Source: Paenibacillus_AB sp036577625
Lineage (GTDB): Bacteria; Bacillota; Bacilli; Paenibacillales; NBRC-103111
Reading direction: 5' to 3'
DNA: 64,000 nt
Assembly: GCF_036577625.1 (NCBI RefSeq)
Contig: NZ_JARBDC010000005.1
Span: forward strand, 62,001-126,000
Positions 50,511 through 58,477 of this stretch are shown here, one piece after another. The position numbers were made by a program, and so were the translations under genes. Every line of letters starts with the position of its first letter. The first letter of the stretch is position 1. The notes under the pieces are model-generated. The model was not told the origin of the DNA. It was given only the letters and a program-made list of their open reading frames with translations, and searched no databases.

Positions 50511-51818
50511 TTAAGGCGTAAGCCGCATCCGGTCGCGCGGAAACGCCGAAGCTTCGCGCACGTTCGGCTGTCCGAGCAGGCGCGAGGTGAGGCGCTCGAG
50601 CCCGATCGCGAAGCCGCCGTGCGGCGGCATGCCGTAACGGAATACGTCGAGGTAGCCGGCGAAATGGTCCGGGTTCAGCCCCCGGCCGAGCATCGAGGCG
50701 ACCAACCGGTCGTAATCGTGAATGCGCTGGCCGCCGGTCGTAATTTCGAGACCGTTAAAAATCAGGTCGAACGAGGCGGTCAACGTCTCGTCCTCCGGCG
50801 CCGGCATCGCATACATCGGGCGGATGTCGCGCGGGTAGCGCGTAATGAACACGAACGCCGGCTTGCCTTCCTCGGCGACGTGCTTGCAAATGAGCCGCTC
50901 GCCCTCCGGGTCGAGGTCGCCCTTCGGCGACGTCTTGCCGTATTTCCGCTGCAAAATGCGCTGCGCCTCGGCGACCGGAATTCTCGGAATATCGCCCGGC
51001 GGTACGACGTCCACGCCCAGAAGCGCCAGCTCCGCGCCGCATTCGGCGGCGACCGTCTCCAGCATATCGCGCAGCATGTCCTGCTCCAGCTCCATCAGCT
51101 CTTCCTCGGAGCGGATAAAGCCCATCTCCGCGTCGAGCGAAACGTACTCGTTCAGATGGCGGGACGTATGGTGCTCCTCGGCCCGGTAAACGGGAGCGAT
51201 TTCGAATACCCGTTCATAGCCGGCGCCTACCATCATTTGCTTGTAAAATTGCGGCGATTGGGCCAAATACGCCTGCCGGCCGAAGTAGTCGACCGGAAAC
51301 AGGTTGGACCCCCCTTCGGTGCCGGAGGCGACGATTTTCGGCGTAAAAATTTGCATGAACCCGCGCCGGCGCAAATAGTCGCGGAACGCTCCGGCCAAAG
51401 CGGACTGGATGCGGAACGTCGCGTTCACCTTCGGATGGCGAAGCGACAAAACCCGATGGTCGAGCTGCGTGTCCAGCCTGGCCGGAATCGTCTTCTTGTT
51501 GATCTCGAACGGAAGCGGCGCGGAGGCGGCGATGCATGCGACCGTTTCGGCGCGAATTTCGACGCCGCCGGGCGCTTTGTCCGCAAGGGCGGCGACGCCG
51601 GTAACGGAGACGACCGATTCCGGACTAAGCGGCGTATCGGCGAGCTCTCCTTCGAGGACGCATTGCACGATGCCGCTCCGGTCGCGCACGTGGACGAACG
51701 CGAGCCGGCCGAGACGGCGGACGGCGTGCACCCATCCCTGCACGGCGACGGGACGGCCCGCCTGTTCGGAAATGCGGGCGCACAGCACACGGACTTGCGG
51801 CGAAGCATGAGTTTCCAT
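50511..51818 (-). CDS. aspS: Aspartate--tRNA(Asp/Asn) ligase, archaeal-type
   Basis: 435-aa class IIb synthetase. OB-fold anticodon domain at the N-terminus (VQGWVHAVRRLGRLAFVHVR). Motif 2 is APVYRAEEHHTSRHLNEYVS and motif 3 GGFAIGLERLTSRLLG. It lacks the insertion domain of standard bacterial AspRS (about 590 aa), so it belongs to the short archaeal-type group, often non-discriminating (charging tRNA-Asp and tRNA-Asn). AAAGGAGTG precedes the ATG. It is controlled by a T-box and is overlapped at its 5' end by an Asp/Asn-rich leader frame. Confidence 0.9.
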   Translation of the reverse strand: METHASPQVRVLCARISEQAGRPVAVQGWVHAVRRLGRLAFVHVRDRSGIVQCVLEGELADTPLSPESVVSVTGVAALADKAPGGVEIRAETVACIAASAPLPFEINKKTIPARLDTQLDHRVLSLRHPKVNATFRIQSALAGAFRDYLRRRGFMQIFTPKIVASGTEGGSNLFPVDYFGRQAYLAQSPQFYKQMMVGAGYERVFEIAPVYRAEEHHTSRHLNEYVSLDAEMGFIRSEEELMELEQDMLRDMLETVAAECGAELALLGVDVVPPGDIPRIPVAEAQRILQRKYGKTSPKGDLDPEGERLICKHVAEEGKPAFVFITRYPRDIRPMYAMPAPEDETLTASFDLIFNGLEITTGGQRIHDYDRLVASMLGRGLNPDHFAGYLDVFRYGMPPHGGFAIGLERLTSRLLGQPNVREASAFPRDRMRLTP

Positions 51819-51903
51819 GAATGAACACTCCTTTTATTCGATTGGGTACTGCGGTAGCGAAGTTGTTGTTGTCATCGTCATCATCGTCGTCGCCGTCGTC
51901 CAT
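51625..51903 (-). CDS. Asp/Asn-rich leader reading frame overlapping the synthetase start
   Basis: An ideal AGGAGGTGAT Shine-Dalgarno (51910-51919) precedes the ATG at 51903 by a few bases. The frame begins MDDGDDDDDDDNNN, nine Asp codons then three Asn codons within 14 codons, followed by FATAVPNRIKG. It is open for 93 codons and runs 194 bp into the synthetase gene in another frame. It is transcribed only when the T-box reads through. It most likely acts as a regulatory leader: ribosomes stalled on Asp or Asn codons versus ribosomes running over the synthetase start. The C-terminal, arginine-rich part is probably a by-product of overlap. Confidence 0.5.
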   Translation of the reverse strand: MDDGDDDDDDDNNNFATAVPNRIKGVFIHGNSCFAASPCAVRPHFRTGGPSRRRAGMGARRPPSRPARVRPRARPERHRAMRPRRRARRYAA

Positions 51904-51964
51904 GCGCATCACCTCCTCCAAGCATTTCCGCCGGGCCGTTCCCGGCGCAGGCCGCCCCCGCAAA

Positions 51965-52229
51965 CGACAAAAAGCCCCGTCCCTGAAAGGGACGAGGCTG
52001 AACGCTCGCGGTACCACCCTGGTTATCGCGCCATAAACGGCGCAATCGGCTCGGACCCCGTAACGAGGGGCCGTCGTCCGCTCCTACCGGACCGCGCTAT
52101 CTCCGCGGTCGTTCAGGCGGAACTCGCCGGTGTCGTTCGCCGGCCGCTGCCGCCGTCCTCCCAGCCAAGGGACGGCTCTCTGTGCGCTGCGGGCGCCGGG
52201 TACTGCTCCGGTTCATCGCTTTGATCGTT
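51965..52229 (-). ncRNA. T-box riboswitch, specifier GAC (Asp)
   Basis: The conserved T-box AGGGTGGTACCGCG is at 52007-52020 (minus strand). The terminator GCCTCGTCCC...GGGACGGGGC with TTTTT is at 51969-51998. In Stem I, arms CCGG and CCCGGC close an internal loop with AGTA on the 5' side and GAACGACA on the 3' side (52131-52138). The specifier read as GAC (52132-52134) fits an aspartate system. AGAGAGCC supplies the distal AG-bulge. Uncharged tRNA-Asp should allow readthrough. The variable base after TGG is T, not the C expected for a G73 discriminator, so a G-U pair would be needed. Confidence 0.9.
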
Positions 52230-52235
52230 TCTCCT

Positions 52236-52264
52236 ATAGTATTCACTTTGAACGCGTTTGTCAA
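52236..52264 (-). promoter_or_regulatory. Sigma-A promoter of the T-box/synthetase transcript
   Basis: Minus strand TTGACA (52259-52264), 17 bp, TACTAT (52236-52241). Consensus -35 and optimal spacing. Confidence 0.85.
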
Positions 52265-52422
52265 ACCAAATGTTCGGCTTTCGCTTGGAGAAGAAATCTG
52301 TAGCGGCCGCAACCCCGCTCTGTTATGATAAATGTGTGATTTGTAATTTTTCGCTTCATTTTGTTTCGTTTCGTGACGAATTATGCAAAAAAGATACAAA
52401 AACGAAGGAGGAGCCTCCGTCC

Positions 52423-54084
52423 ATGTCAACCGTCCAACTCCCGTTCGAAACCCGCACGATCAGCTCGCTCGAGAAAGTATTCGCCGACGAGGAGCTGCAG
52501 GCCGCCGCGTACGCCCGCGCTTCCGCGCTCCGCGGGGAAACGGTTTCGTTCCAGGTCGCCTACCGTTCGCAGCGTCTCGCCAAAAAATTGAAGGTGCGCG
52601 CCGAGTCGGAGCTCGCTTCCCGGATCGCCGTCCGAACCGTCGGGCTCGTGCCGGCGGAAATGCCGATTTACCACGATCACGACGATAACGTGCTCCGCTC
52701 CGTGCCGGGACTGTACCCCGACCCGCTGCTTCCGGTGAAGGAGTCCGAAGGCGTAACGGGATTTCCCGGGCAATGGCGTTCGGTATGGGTAACGGTTTCG
52801 CTGCCGTCCGACGCGACTCCGGGCGCGTATCCGATCGATATCGTCTTCGTGACGAACGACGGCCAGGAGCTCGCCCGCGAAACGTTCGAGCTGACCGTGC
52901 TCGAGGCCGCGCTCCCGGAGCAAAAGCTCATTCATACGGAATGGTTTCACGCCGACTGTCTCGCGACTTATTACGGCGTGGACGTGTTTAGCGAGCGGCA
53001 TTGGGATATCGTGGAACGCTACGTGAAGACGGCCGTCGATCACGGCATCAACATGCTGCTGACGCCGCTGTTCACTCCGCCGCTCGATACGGAAGTGGGC
53101 GGGGAGCGGCCCACGGTCCAGCTCGTCGACGTGGAAAAGTCCGGCTCCGCTTACAAGTTCGGCTTCGACAAGCTGAAGCGCTGGGTCGACATGTGCGACC
53201 GGTGCGGAATCCGCTATTTCGAGCTGTCCCACCTGTTTACCCAATGGGGGGCGAAGCACGCGCCGAAAATCGTCGCGACCGAAAACGGGGAAACGAAGCG
53301 CATTTTCGGCTGGGATACCGACGCGACGGGGGAGGCGTACAAAAGCTTTCTGGGGCAATTTTTGCCCGGGCTGGTCGGCTTCATCAAGGAGCGCGGCCTC
53401 GAACGGCGGGTTTATTTCCACGTTTCCGACGAGCCTCACAAGGATCATATTCCGTGGTACGAGAGCGCCAGCGGCTGGCTGAAAACGTTTGTCGGCGGCT
53501 TTCCGACGATCGACGCCTTGTCCGATTACGACTTTTACGAAAAAGGTCTCGTGCCGACGCCGATTCCGGCCAGCAACCATATCAAGCCATTTTTGGAAAA
53601 CGGGGTTCCCGGCTTGTGGACGTATTACTGCTGCTCGCAGTACAAAACGGTGTCCAACCGGTTCATCTGCATGCCGTCCGCCCGCAACCGCGTGCTCGGC
53701 CTGCAGCTGTACAAGTTTCAAATCGCCGGCTTCCTGCATTGGGGCTACAATTTCTGGTACGCGCAATATTCGCGCTTCCCGATCGATCCGTACCGCAATA
53801 CGGACGCGAATCATGCGTTCCCGTCGGGCGACCCGTTCGTCGTCTATCCGGGGGAGGACGGCTCGCCGGTCGAATCGCTCCGGTTCGAGGTGTTCCGCGA
53901 GGCGCTGCAGGATTTGCGCGCGCTGACGCTGCTCGAATCGCTCGTCGGGCGGGAGAAGACGATCGCCCTGATGGAGCAGGGCGCGGAAGCGCCGATCACG
54001 TTCGACGATTACCCGAAAGACGCGGCGTGGCTGCTCGCCTGCCGCGAGCGGATCAACGAGGCGATTCGCGCCCATTCGGCGTGA
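52423..54084 (+). CDS. DUF4091 domain protein (glycoside-hydrolase-like)
   Basis: 553 aa. An N-terminal beta domain (FQVAYRSQ, WVTVSLPSDATPGAYPIDIV) leads into a TIM-barrel-like domain with YFELSHLFTQWGAKHAPKIV, VYFHVSDEPHKDHIPWYESA and a C-terminal DUF4091 part (GFLHWGYNFWYAQYSRFPID, YPGEDGSPVESLRFEVFREA). The SDEP motif carries the glutamate expected for an acid catalyst. No signal peptide, so it acts on an imported substrate. The ATG at 52423 follows GGAGGAG; upstream codons overlap the divergent promoter. The sugar isomerase-like gene follows after a terminator. Confidence 0.85.
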   Translation: MSTVQLPFETRTISSLEKVFADEELQAAAYARASALRGETVSFQVAYRSQRLAKKLKVRAESELASRIAVRTVGLVPAEMPIYHDHDDNVLRSVPGLYPDPLLPVKESEGVTGFPGQWRSVWVTVSLPSDATPGAYPIDIVFVTNDGQELARETFELTVLEAALPEQKLIHTEWFHADCLATYYGVDVFSERHWDIVERYVKTAVDHGINMLLTPLFTPPLDTEVGGERPTVQLVDVEKSGSAYKFGFDKLKRWVDMCDRCGIRYFELSHLFTQWGAKHAPKIVATENGETKRIFGWDTDATGEAYKSFLGQFLPGLVGFIKERGLERRVYFHVSDEPHKDHIPWYESASGWLKTFVGGFPTIDALSDYDFYEKGLVPTPIPASNHIKPFLENGVPGLWTYYCCSQYKTVSNRFICMPSARNRVLGLQLYKFQIAGFLHWGYNFWYAQYSRFPIDPYRNTDANHAFPSGDPFVVYPGEDGSPVESLRFEVFREALQDLRALTLLESLVGREKTIALMEQGAEAPITFDDYPKDAAWLLACRERINEAIRAHSA

Positions 54085-54117
54085 CGGTTTCCGCGGCTGC
54101 GCATGGAGGCAAGCAAG

Positions 54118-54153
54118 GCCCCGTCCGGACAACGATGTCCGAACGGGGCTTTT
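54118..54153 (+). terminator. Terminator of the DUF4091 gene
   Basis: GCCCCGTCCGGACA (54118-54131) pairs with TGTCCGAACGGGGC (54136-54149), one mismatch, then TTTT. Confidence 0.85.
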
Positions 54154-54295
54154 GCCTATCCGCTCGTCATGCGGAGAATGCTTAGCGACAGATTGATAGC
54201 CAGATTCGCCATCTTTTTCCCGATTCCTGCATGTACAAACGCGCGCGCGCTATGGTTAGATGGTTACGAACAAACTGTAAACGGGGTGAACGGGC

Positions 54296-55063
54296 ATGAG
54301 TTCCTGTAAAGTCGGGATTCAATTGTATACGCTGCGCGACGAAACGTCCAAAGATTTCGAAGGAGCGCTTCGCAAAGTGGCGGAAGCGGGCTTCGCCGGA
54401 GTGGAATTCGCCGGCTACGGCGGAATGGAAGCGGGCAAGCTGAAGGAGCTGCTGGACGAGCTCGGCCTCGTGTCGATCGCCAGCCATGTCGGCATCGGAC
54501 GGCTGCGGGACGCGCTGGACGAAGAAATCGCCTTCAACAAGACGATCGGCAGCCGATATATCGTTTGTCCGGGGCTCGGCAAAGAATACCGGGACAGCGA
54601 GCAGGCGTGGAAGGAAACGTTCGCCCTGCTGGAGACGATCGGCCGCAAATGTGCGGAGCAAGGCATCGCGTTCGGCTACCATAACCATTCCTTCGAGTTC
54701 GAGGATCAGGTGGGCGGGGAGACGGCGTTCGACGCTCTGTTCGCCGCGGCGCCTTCCGATGCGGTGAAGGTCGAGCTGGACGCTTGCTGGGCTTATGTCG
54801 CCGGCTACGATCCGGTCGCTTATCTCGGCAAGTACAGCGGCCGCGTACCGCTCGTTCATTTCAAGGACGTCCGCCGCACGGAAGAGGGCAAATGGCTGAC
54901 GGTCGAGCTCGGCACGGGCGACGTGAACTTGCACGCGATCGCCGAAGCGTCGGCCGCGGCCGGCGTCGAATGGCTCATTTACGAGCAGGACAACACGCAA
55001 AATCCGCCGTTCGTCGCGATGGCGAACAGCATGAAATGGATCAAGGACAACGGCTTGGCCTGA
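54296..55063 (+). CDS. Sugar phosphate isomerase/epimerase family protein (xylose-isomerase-like TIM barrel)
   Basis: 255 aa. KVGIQLYTLRDETSKDFEGA at the N-terminus, VEFAGYGG, GFAYHNHSFEFE (as GYHNHSFEFE) with metal ligands, VKVELDACWAYVAGYDPVAY and VPLVHFKDVRRTEEG follow the AP_endonuc_2 family order. Substrate not inferable; the adjacent AraC regulator and DUF4091 gene suggest sugar catabolism. GGGGTGA precedes the ATG. Confidence 0.87.
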   Translation: MSSCKVGIQLYTLRDETSKDFEGALRKVAEAGFAGVEFAGYGGMEAGKLKELLDELGLVSIASHVGIGRLRDALDEEIAFNKTIGSRYIVCPGLGKEYRDSEQAWKETFALLETIGRKCAEQGIAFGYHNHSFEFEDQVGGETAFDALFAAAPSDAVKVELDACWAYVAGYDPVAYLGKYSGRVPLVHFKDVRRTEEGKWLTVELGTGDVNLHAIAEASAAAGVEWLIYEQDNTQNPPFVAMANSMKWIKDNGLA

Positions 55064-55127
55064 CGGCCTCCGGATGTCCGGCAAGCGTCGCGTCGGTCGG
55101 CGGCGGGATTGAACAGCCGCATTGAAG

Positions 55128-55165
55128 GACCGCTTTCGGCCTGGGGAGGCCGGGAGCGGTCTTTT
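55128..55165 (+). terminator. Terminator of the isomerase gene
   Basis: GACCGCT (55128-55134) pairs with AGCGGTC (55155-55161), inner GGCCT/AGGCC pair, then TTTT. It lies just before the convergent AraC gene end. Confidence 0.8.
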
Positions 55166-55179
55166 CGTTGGCGAAACCG

Positions 55180-56025
55180 CTATCGTTCGACATGGTTCGC
55201 GTCCGTCTTCCCGCCGGCCGTCTGGCCGAGCAGCTGTTGCCGGAACCGTTTCGGCGACAGGCCGAAGTGCGCCCGGAACATGCGGTGAAAATACGAGTAG
55301 CTGCTGAAGCCGGACTGCTCGGCGATCTGCTCGAGCGACATCGGGCTGTACAGCATGCGCTCCTTCGCGATCGAGAGCCGGATTTGCAGCGCGTACTGCA
55401 TGATGCTTTGCCCGAAGCACGCCTTGAACAGATGGACGGCGCGGGAAGGGCTGAGCCCGACGCTTTGCGCCACGTCCTCCAGCTTGAACGACGCAAGGGC
55501 GCGCTCTTCCACGTAATTGCGCATCCGCTGGGCGAGAAACGACTTGCCGCCGCTTTCCGAAGCGGTGTGCTCGGTCATTTCGCGATCGACGGTCATGCAA
55601 AAAATGCGCATATAATAGTCGGCGATCGGCTTGTACGTCCGCTTGCCGCGGTAATGCTCGAGCACGATTTGCCGGCAAATCGCGAGCACGGTGTCGTGGA
55701 GCGGGATGGTCGCGACGGTCGGGCGGGACCGCTGCGCCCACCATTCGTCGAGCCAGCCGCCGCGGCAAAAAAAGTAGTAGTCGCCGCTGGCGACGGCCAC
55801 CTCGCCGGACGGCTGCGGCTCGGCTTCGACGCGCAGCTCGTACGGATCGCCCGGCTTGAACAGCATCAGATCGCCGGCCGCAACCGTGCGCAGCTCGCCG
55901 CCGATCAGCGCCTTGCAGCGCCCTTCGGACTGGAACCGGATCAAATAGTGGGGAAGAACTTGCCGGGCCGATACGAACGCTTTCGTATGGTACGAATAAC
56001 CGGCGGTGAGCACTTCGCACTGCAT
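55180..56025 (-). CDS. AraC family transcriptional regulator
   Basis: 281 aa. N-terminal cupin-type sensor (about residues 15-110, LPHYLIRFQSEGRCKALIGG; GDLMLFKPGDPYELRVE) and C-terminal double helix-turn-helix (LEDVAQSVGLSPSRAVHLFK; LEQIAEQSGFSSYSYFHRMF; FRAHFGLSPKRFRQQL). It likely senses a sugar and controls the neighbouring catabolic genes. The start ATG has a GAAGGGAAGCGTGAAACG upstream region with AAGGGAAG as ribosome site. Confidence 0.9.
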   Translation of the reverse strand: MQCEVLTAGYSYHTKAFVSARQVLPHYLIRFQSEGRCKALIGGELRTVAAGDLMLFKPGDPYELRVEAEPQPSGEVAVASGDYYFFCRGGWLDEWWAQRSRPTVATIPLHDTVLAICRQIVLEHYRGKRTYKPIADYYMRIFCMTVDREMTEHTASESGGKSFLAQRMRNYVEERALASFKLEDVAQSVGLSPSRAVHLFKACFGQSIMQYALQIRLSIAKERMLYSPMSLEQIAEQSGFSSYSYFHRMFRAHFGLSPKRFRQQLLGQTAGGKTDANHVER

Positions 56026-56227
56026 CGTTTCACGCTTCCCTTCGTTTGTCGGACGAACGTTTTGCCTTCATTGTAAGGGCGCGGCGCGGAAAAACGCAAA
56101 TCGCGCCGGGACGTTCGCGGACAAGAAACGAGGATGGGCGTCCGCGCATAAAATAAATGGTTTACAGGTTGGATGAAATCCCCTATAATCCTAGTATAAT
56201 TATCGGATTTGCGCGGAGGATGAAACG

Positions 56228-56998
56228 ATGGAGATGGACTGGGGCATCTCGCTGCTCGGATTGCTTGTCGGCTTTTTGGTCGGATTGACCGGCGTCGGTG
56301 GCGCTTCGCTGCTGACGCCCGTTCTCGTGCTGGTCGGCATCAATCCGACGCTCGCGGTCGGAACCGACCTCTTTTACAATTCGGTCACGAAGCTGTTCGG
56401 GACGATTCAGCATTTGCGCCAGAAGACGGTCGAAATGCGGCTCGTGCTGTACTTGGCGGTCGGCAGCATTCCGGGAGCGGTCGTCTCGATCTTGGCGCTC
56501 CATCAGTTCGAATCGCTGTATCGTCATCAGGAGCAAATCGTCCGCAACGCGCTCGGCATGATGCTGATCGTCGTGGCGGTCATGACGATCGTCAAGCAGC
56601 TGCTGGACCGGAACGGGAAAGAAAACCGGATTCAGCAAAAGCCGGTCGAGCAAAAAAAGCTGCTGACGATCGCGATCGGCTTCGTGCTCGGCTTTATCGT
56701 CGGATTGACGTCGATCGGCTCGGGCTCGCTGTTCGCGATCGCGCTGATGTATTTGTACCGGATTTCCGCGGCGAGGCTGGTCGGCACCGATATCGCCCAT
56801 GCGCTGCTGCTCGTGACGGCGGCCGGGCTGCTGCACGCCAGCTACGGCAACGTCGATTTCGGCCTCGCCTTCCAGCTGCTGATCGGCTCGATCCCCGGCG
56901 TCTGGGTCGGCAGCTCGCTCAGCGCCAAGGTACCGGCCAAACCGCTTCGCGCCGTGATGGCGTCGCTTATTTTGATCAGCGGCATCAAGCTGCTGTAG
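56228..56998 (+). CDS. TauE/SafE family sulfite/organosulfur exporter
   Basis: 256 aa, seven to eight membrane segments. GLLVGFLVGLTGVGGASLLT at the N-terminus and the repeated GLTSIGSGSLFAIALMYLYR in the second half are the two TauE motifs. Family members export sulfite, sulfoacetate or related compounds; the substrate here is not known. GCGGAGGATGAAACG precedes the ATG. Stand-alone gene with its own terminator. Confidence 0.9.
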   Translation: MEMDWGISLLGLLVGFLVGLTGVGGASLLTPVLVLVGINPTLAVGTDLFYNSVTKLFGTIQHLRQKTVEMRLVLYLAVGSIPGAVVSILALHQFESLYRHQEQIVRNALGMMLIVVAVMTIVKQLLDRNGKENRIQQKPVEQKKLLTIAIGFVLGFIVGLTSIGSGSLFAIALMYLYRISAARLVGTDIAHALLLVTAAGLLHASYGNVDFGLAFQLLIGSIPGVWVGSSLSAKVPAKPLRAVMASLILISGIKLL

Positions 56999-57027
56999 CT
57001 TTTCACATCCGGCTTGACCGGCCGGCA

Positions 57028-57068
57028 AAAAGCCCTCCGTTTGTCAGGCAGAAGCGGGAGGGCTTTTC
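57028..57068 (+). terminator. Terminator of the TauE/SafE gene
   Basis: GCCCTCC (57032-57038) pairs with GGAGGGC (57057-57063), then TTTTCG. Confidence 0.75.
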
Positions 57069-57082
57069 GTTTGTTCGCGAAA

Positions 57083-57121
57083 CAAAAACGGAGCCGATAC
57101 GATTTCGGGCTCCGTTTTTTT
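57083..57121. terminator. Bidirectional terminator at the murQ 3' end
   Basis: ACGGAGCC (57088-57095) pairs with GGCTCCGT (57108-57115). T-run TTTTTTT on the plus strand and TTTTTGTT on the minus strand. Confidence 0.8.
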
Positions 57122-57128
57122 AGGCTAT

Positions 57129-58022
57129 TCAGCTTTTTTGCGCCGCGGGGTCGATCGCGCCGCTGACGAAGCCGCCGCTTCGCTCGAGCAGCCTGCACGC
57201 CTCATCCTTGCCGACGCCGGCCAAAATCATCACGATCGCCGTCTTCACGTGGCCGCCGGCGAGCCGGTACGCTTCGTCGACTTGCTCCGGCGAAGCCCCG
57301 GTCGCCATGCGGATAATGCGTTTCGACCGGTAGACGAGCTTCTCGTTCGTAGGCTGCAGGTCGACCATCAGGTTGCCGTATACTTTGCCGATGCGGATCA
57401 TCGCCGTCGTCGTCAGCATGTTCAGCACGAGCTTCTGGGCGGTACCCGCTTTCATCCGGGTCGAGCCGAGAATCACCTCGGGACCGACGACCGCTTCGAT
57501 CACCAGGTCGGCAATGCCGACCATCGGCGTATTGTGGTTGTTGCACAAGCCGACGACGGAGGCGCCGAGCGCCTTGGCGCGGCGCATCGCGCCGACCGCG
57601 ATGCCGACGACGACGTCGCCCGCCGCGAGCCCGCGGCCGGCCAAGTCGGCGGCGCCCAGCGCGGGATCGTCCTCGGCCGATTCGTCGGCCCGATCCCGCG
57701 CCACGCCGCCCGCGACGAGCGCCTGCACGAGCCCGGGCGCCGTGCCGAACGTCGGCGGGCACTCGTATGCGTCGAGCATGCCGAGACGCCCGCTCGTGCC
57801 CGCGCCGACGTAGAACAGGCGCCCGCCGGCGCGCAGGGCGGCGGCGATCAGCTCGACCGCTTCCGCCACGGCGGGAAGCGCCTCCGCCACGGCGGCGGGG
57901 ACGCGAAAATCTTCCGCGTTCATCAGCTGGAGCAGCTCCAGCGTCGAACATTGATCGAGATGCCGCGTGCGCGGGTTGACCTGCTCCGTGTCGAGCAGGC
58001 GAATGGAGCCGTCCGCTTCCAT
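57129..58022 (-). CDS. murQ: N-acetylmuramic acid 6-phosphate etherase
   Basis: 297 aa. MurQ cleaves the lactyl ether of MurNAc-6-phosphate to GlcNAc-6-phosphate and D-lactate in cell-wall recycling. The SIS domain shows GRLFYVGAGTSGRLGMLDA, ECPPTFGTAPGLVQALVAGG, then LILSST-type VILGSTRMKAGTAQKLVLNM and a C-terminal helical part with ASPEQVDEAYRLAGGHVKTA. AAGGAGGAG precedes the ATG. No PTS transporter or murR neighbour is in the window. Confidence 0.95.
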   Translation of the reverse strand: MEADGSIRLLDTEQVNPRTRHLDQCSTLELLQLMNAEDFRVPAAVAEALPAVAEAVELIAAALRAGGRLFYVGAGTSGRLGMLDAYECPPTFGTAPGLVQALVAGGVARDRADESAEDDPALGAADLAGRGLAAGDVVVGIAVGAMRRAKALGASVVGLCNNHNTPMVGIADLVIEAVVGPEVILGSTRMKAGTAQKLVLNMLTTTAMIRIGKVYGNLMVDLQPTNEKLVYRSKRIIRMATGASPEQVDEAYRLAGGHVKTAIVMILAGVGKDEACRLLERSGGFVSGAIDPAAQKS

Positions 58023-58359
58023 CCTCGTATCTCCTCCTTGCGAATTGCCGCTTAAGGCGGATTTTTCCTGTCTGGTTGTTACTGCATTAGGGAACCCCCC
58101 GAACTAGCACGGAACGGAGTTAAACCGCTTGTTTCGAAAACTTTTTCCATATTAACAATTCAAAAAAGGAGCTATCCTCCACTATTATAGAAGACCGTTC
58201 CTCTCTCTGTAAAGCACGAACATCGAATCGGCGCCGGTCCCCTGCCGCTTGCGGGATTGCCCCGCCCTCTCCGTCAAGCCGGCCAAATCGTTCGAAAAGA
58301 AAAGAACGGACGAGCAATCGCGAGCTTTCATTTTCTGAAAATGTCGCCGCCCGGCCTAA

Positions 58360-58403
58360 CGAACGTATATTCGCTTTTTTGCAAAAAAACGAACACTTGT
58401 TTT
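58360..58403. promoter_or_regulatory. Two LexA-like (SOS) boxes upstream of the ABC exporter
   Basis: CGAACGTATATTCG (58360-58373) matches the Bacillus consensus CGAACRNRYGTTYG at 13 of 14 positions. CGAACACTTGTTTT (58390-58403) matches at 12. The second ends 6 bp before the -35. Confidence 0.5.
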
Positions 58404-58409
58404 TCGCGT

Positions 58410-58439
58410 TTGACCCTCCCGAAATCGGACTGCTACGAT
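58410..58439 (+). promoter_or_regulatory. Sigma-A promoter of the ABC exporter pair
   Basis: TTGACC (58410-58415), 18 bp, TACGAT (58434-58439), about 40 bp before the start codon. Confidence 0.6.
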
Positions 58440-58477
58440 AGGGGCACTTTCCATCTTTTAGGGGCGGTGAATACAAA

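Larger units (their letters stand above)
58023..58477. other. Intergenic control region between murQ and the ABC exporter
   Basis: 455 bp without a convincing gene. It contains a perfect inverted repeat CATTTTC-T-GAAAATG (58329-58343), two LexA-like boxes (58360-58373 and 58390-58403) and a sigma-A promoter for the exporter. A minus-strand frame at 58120-58638 is rejected because half of it is antisense to the exporter. Confidence 0.6.
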
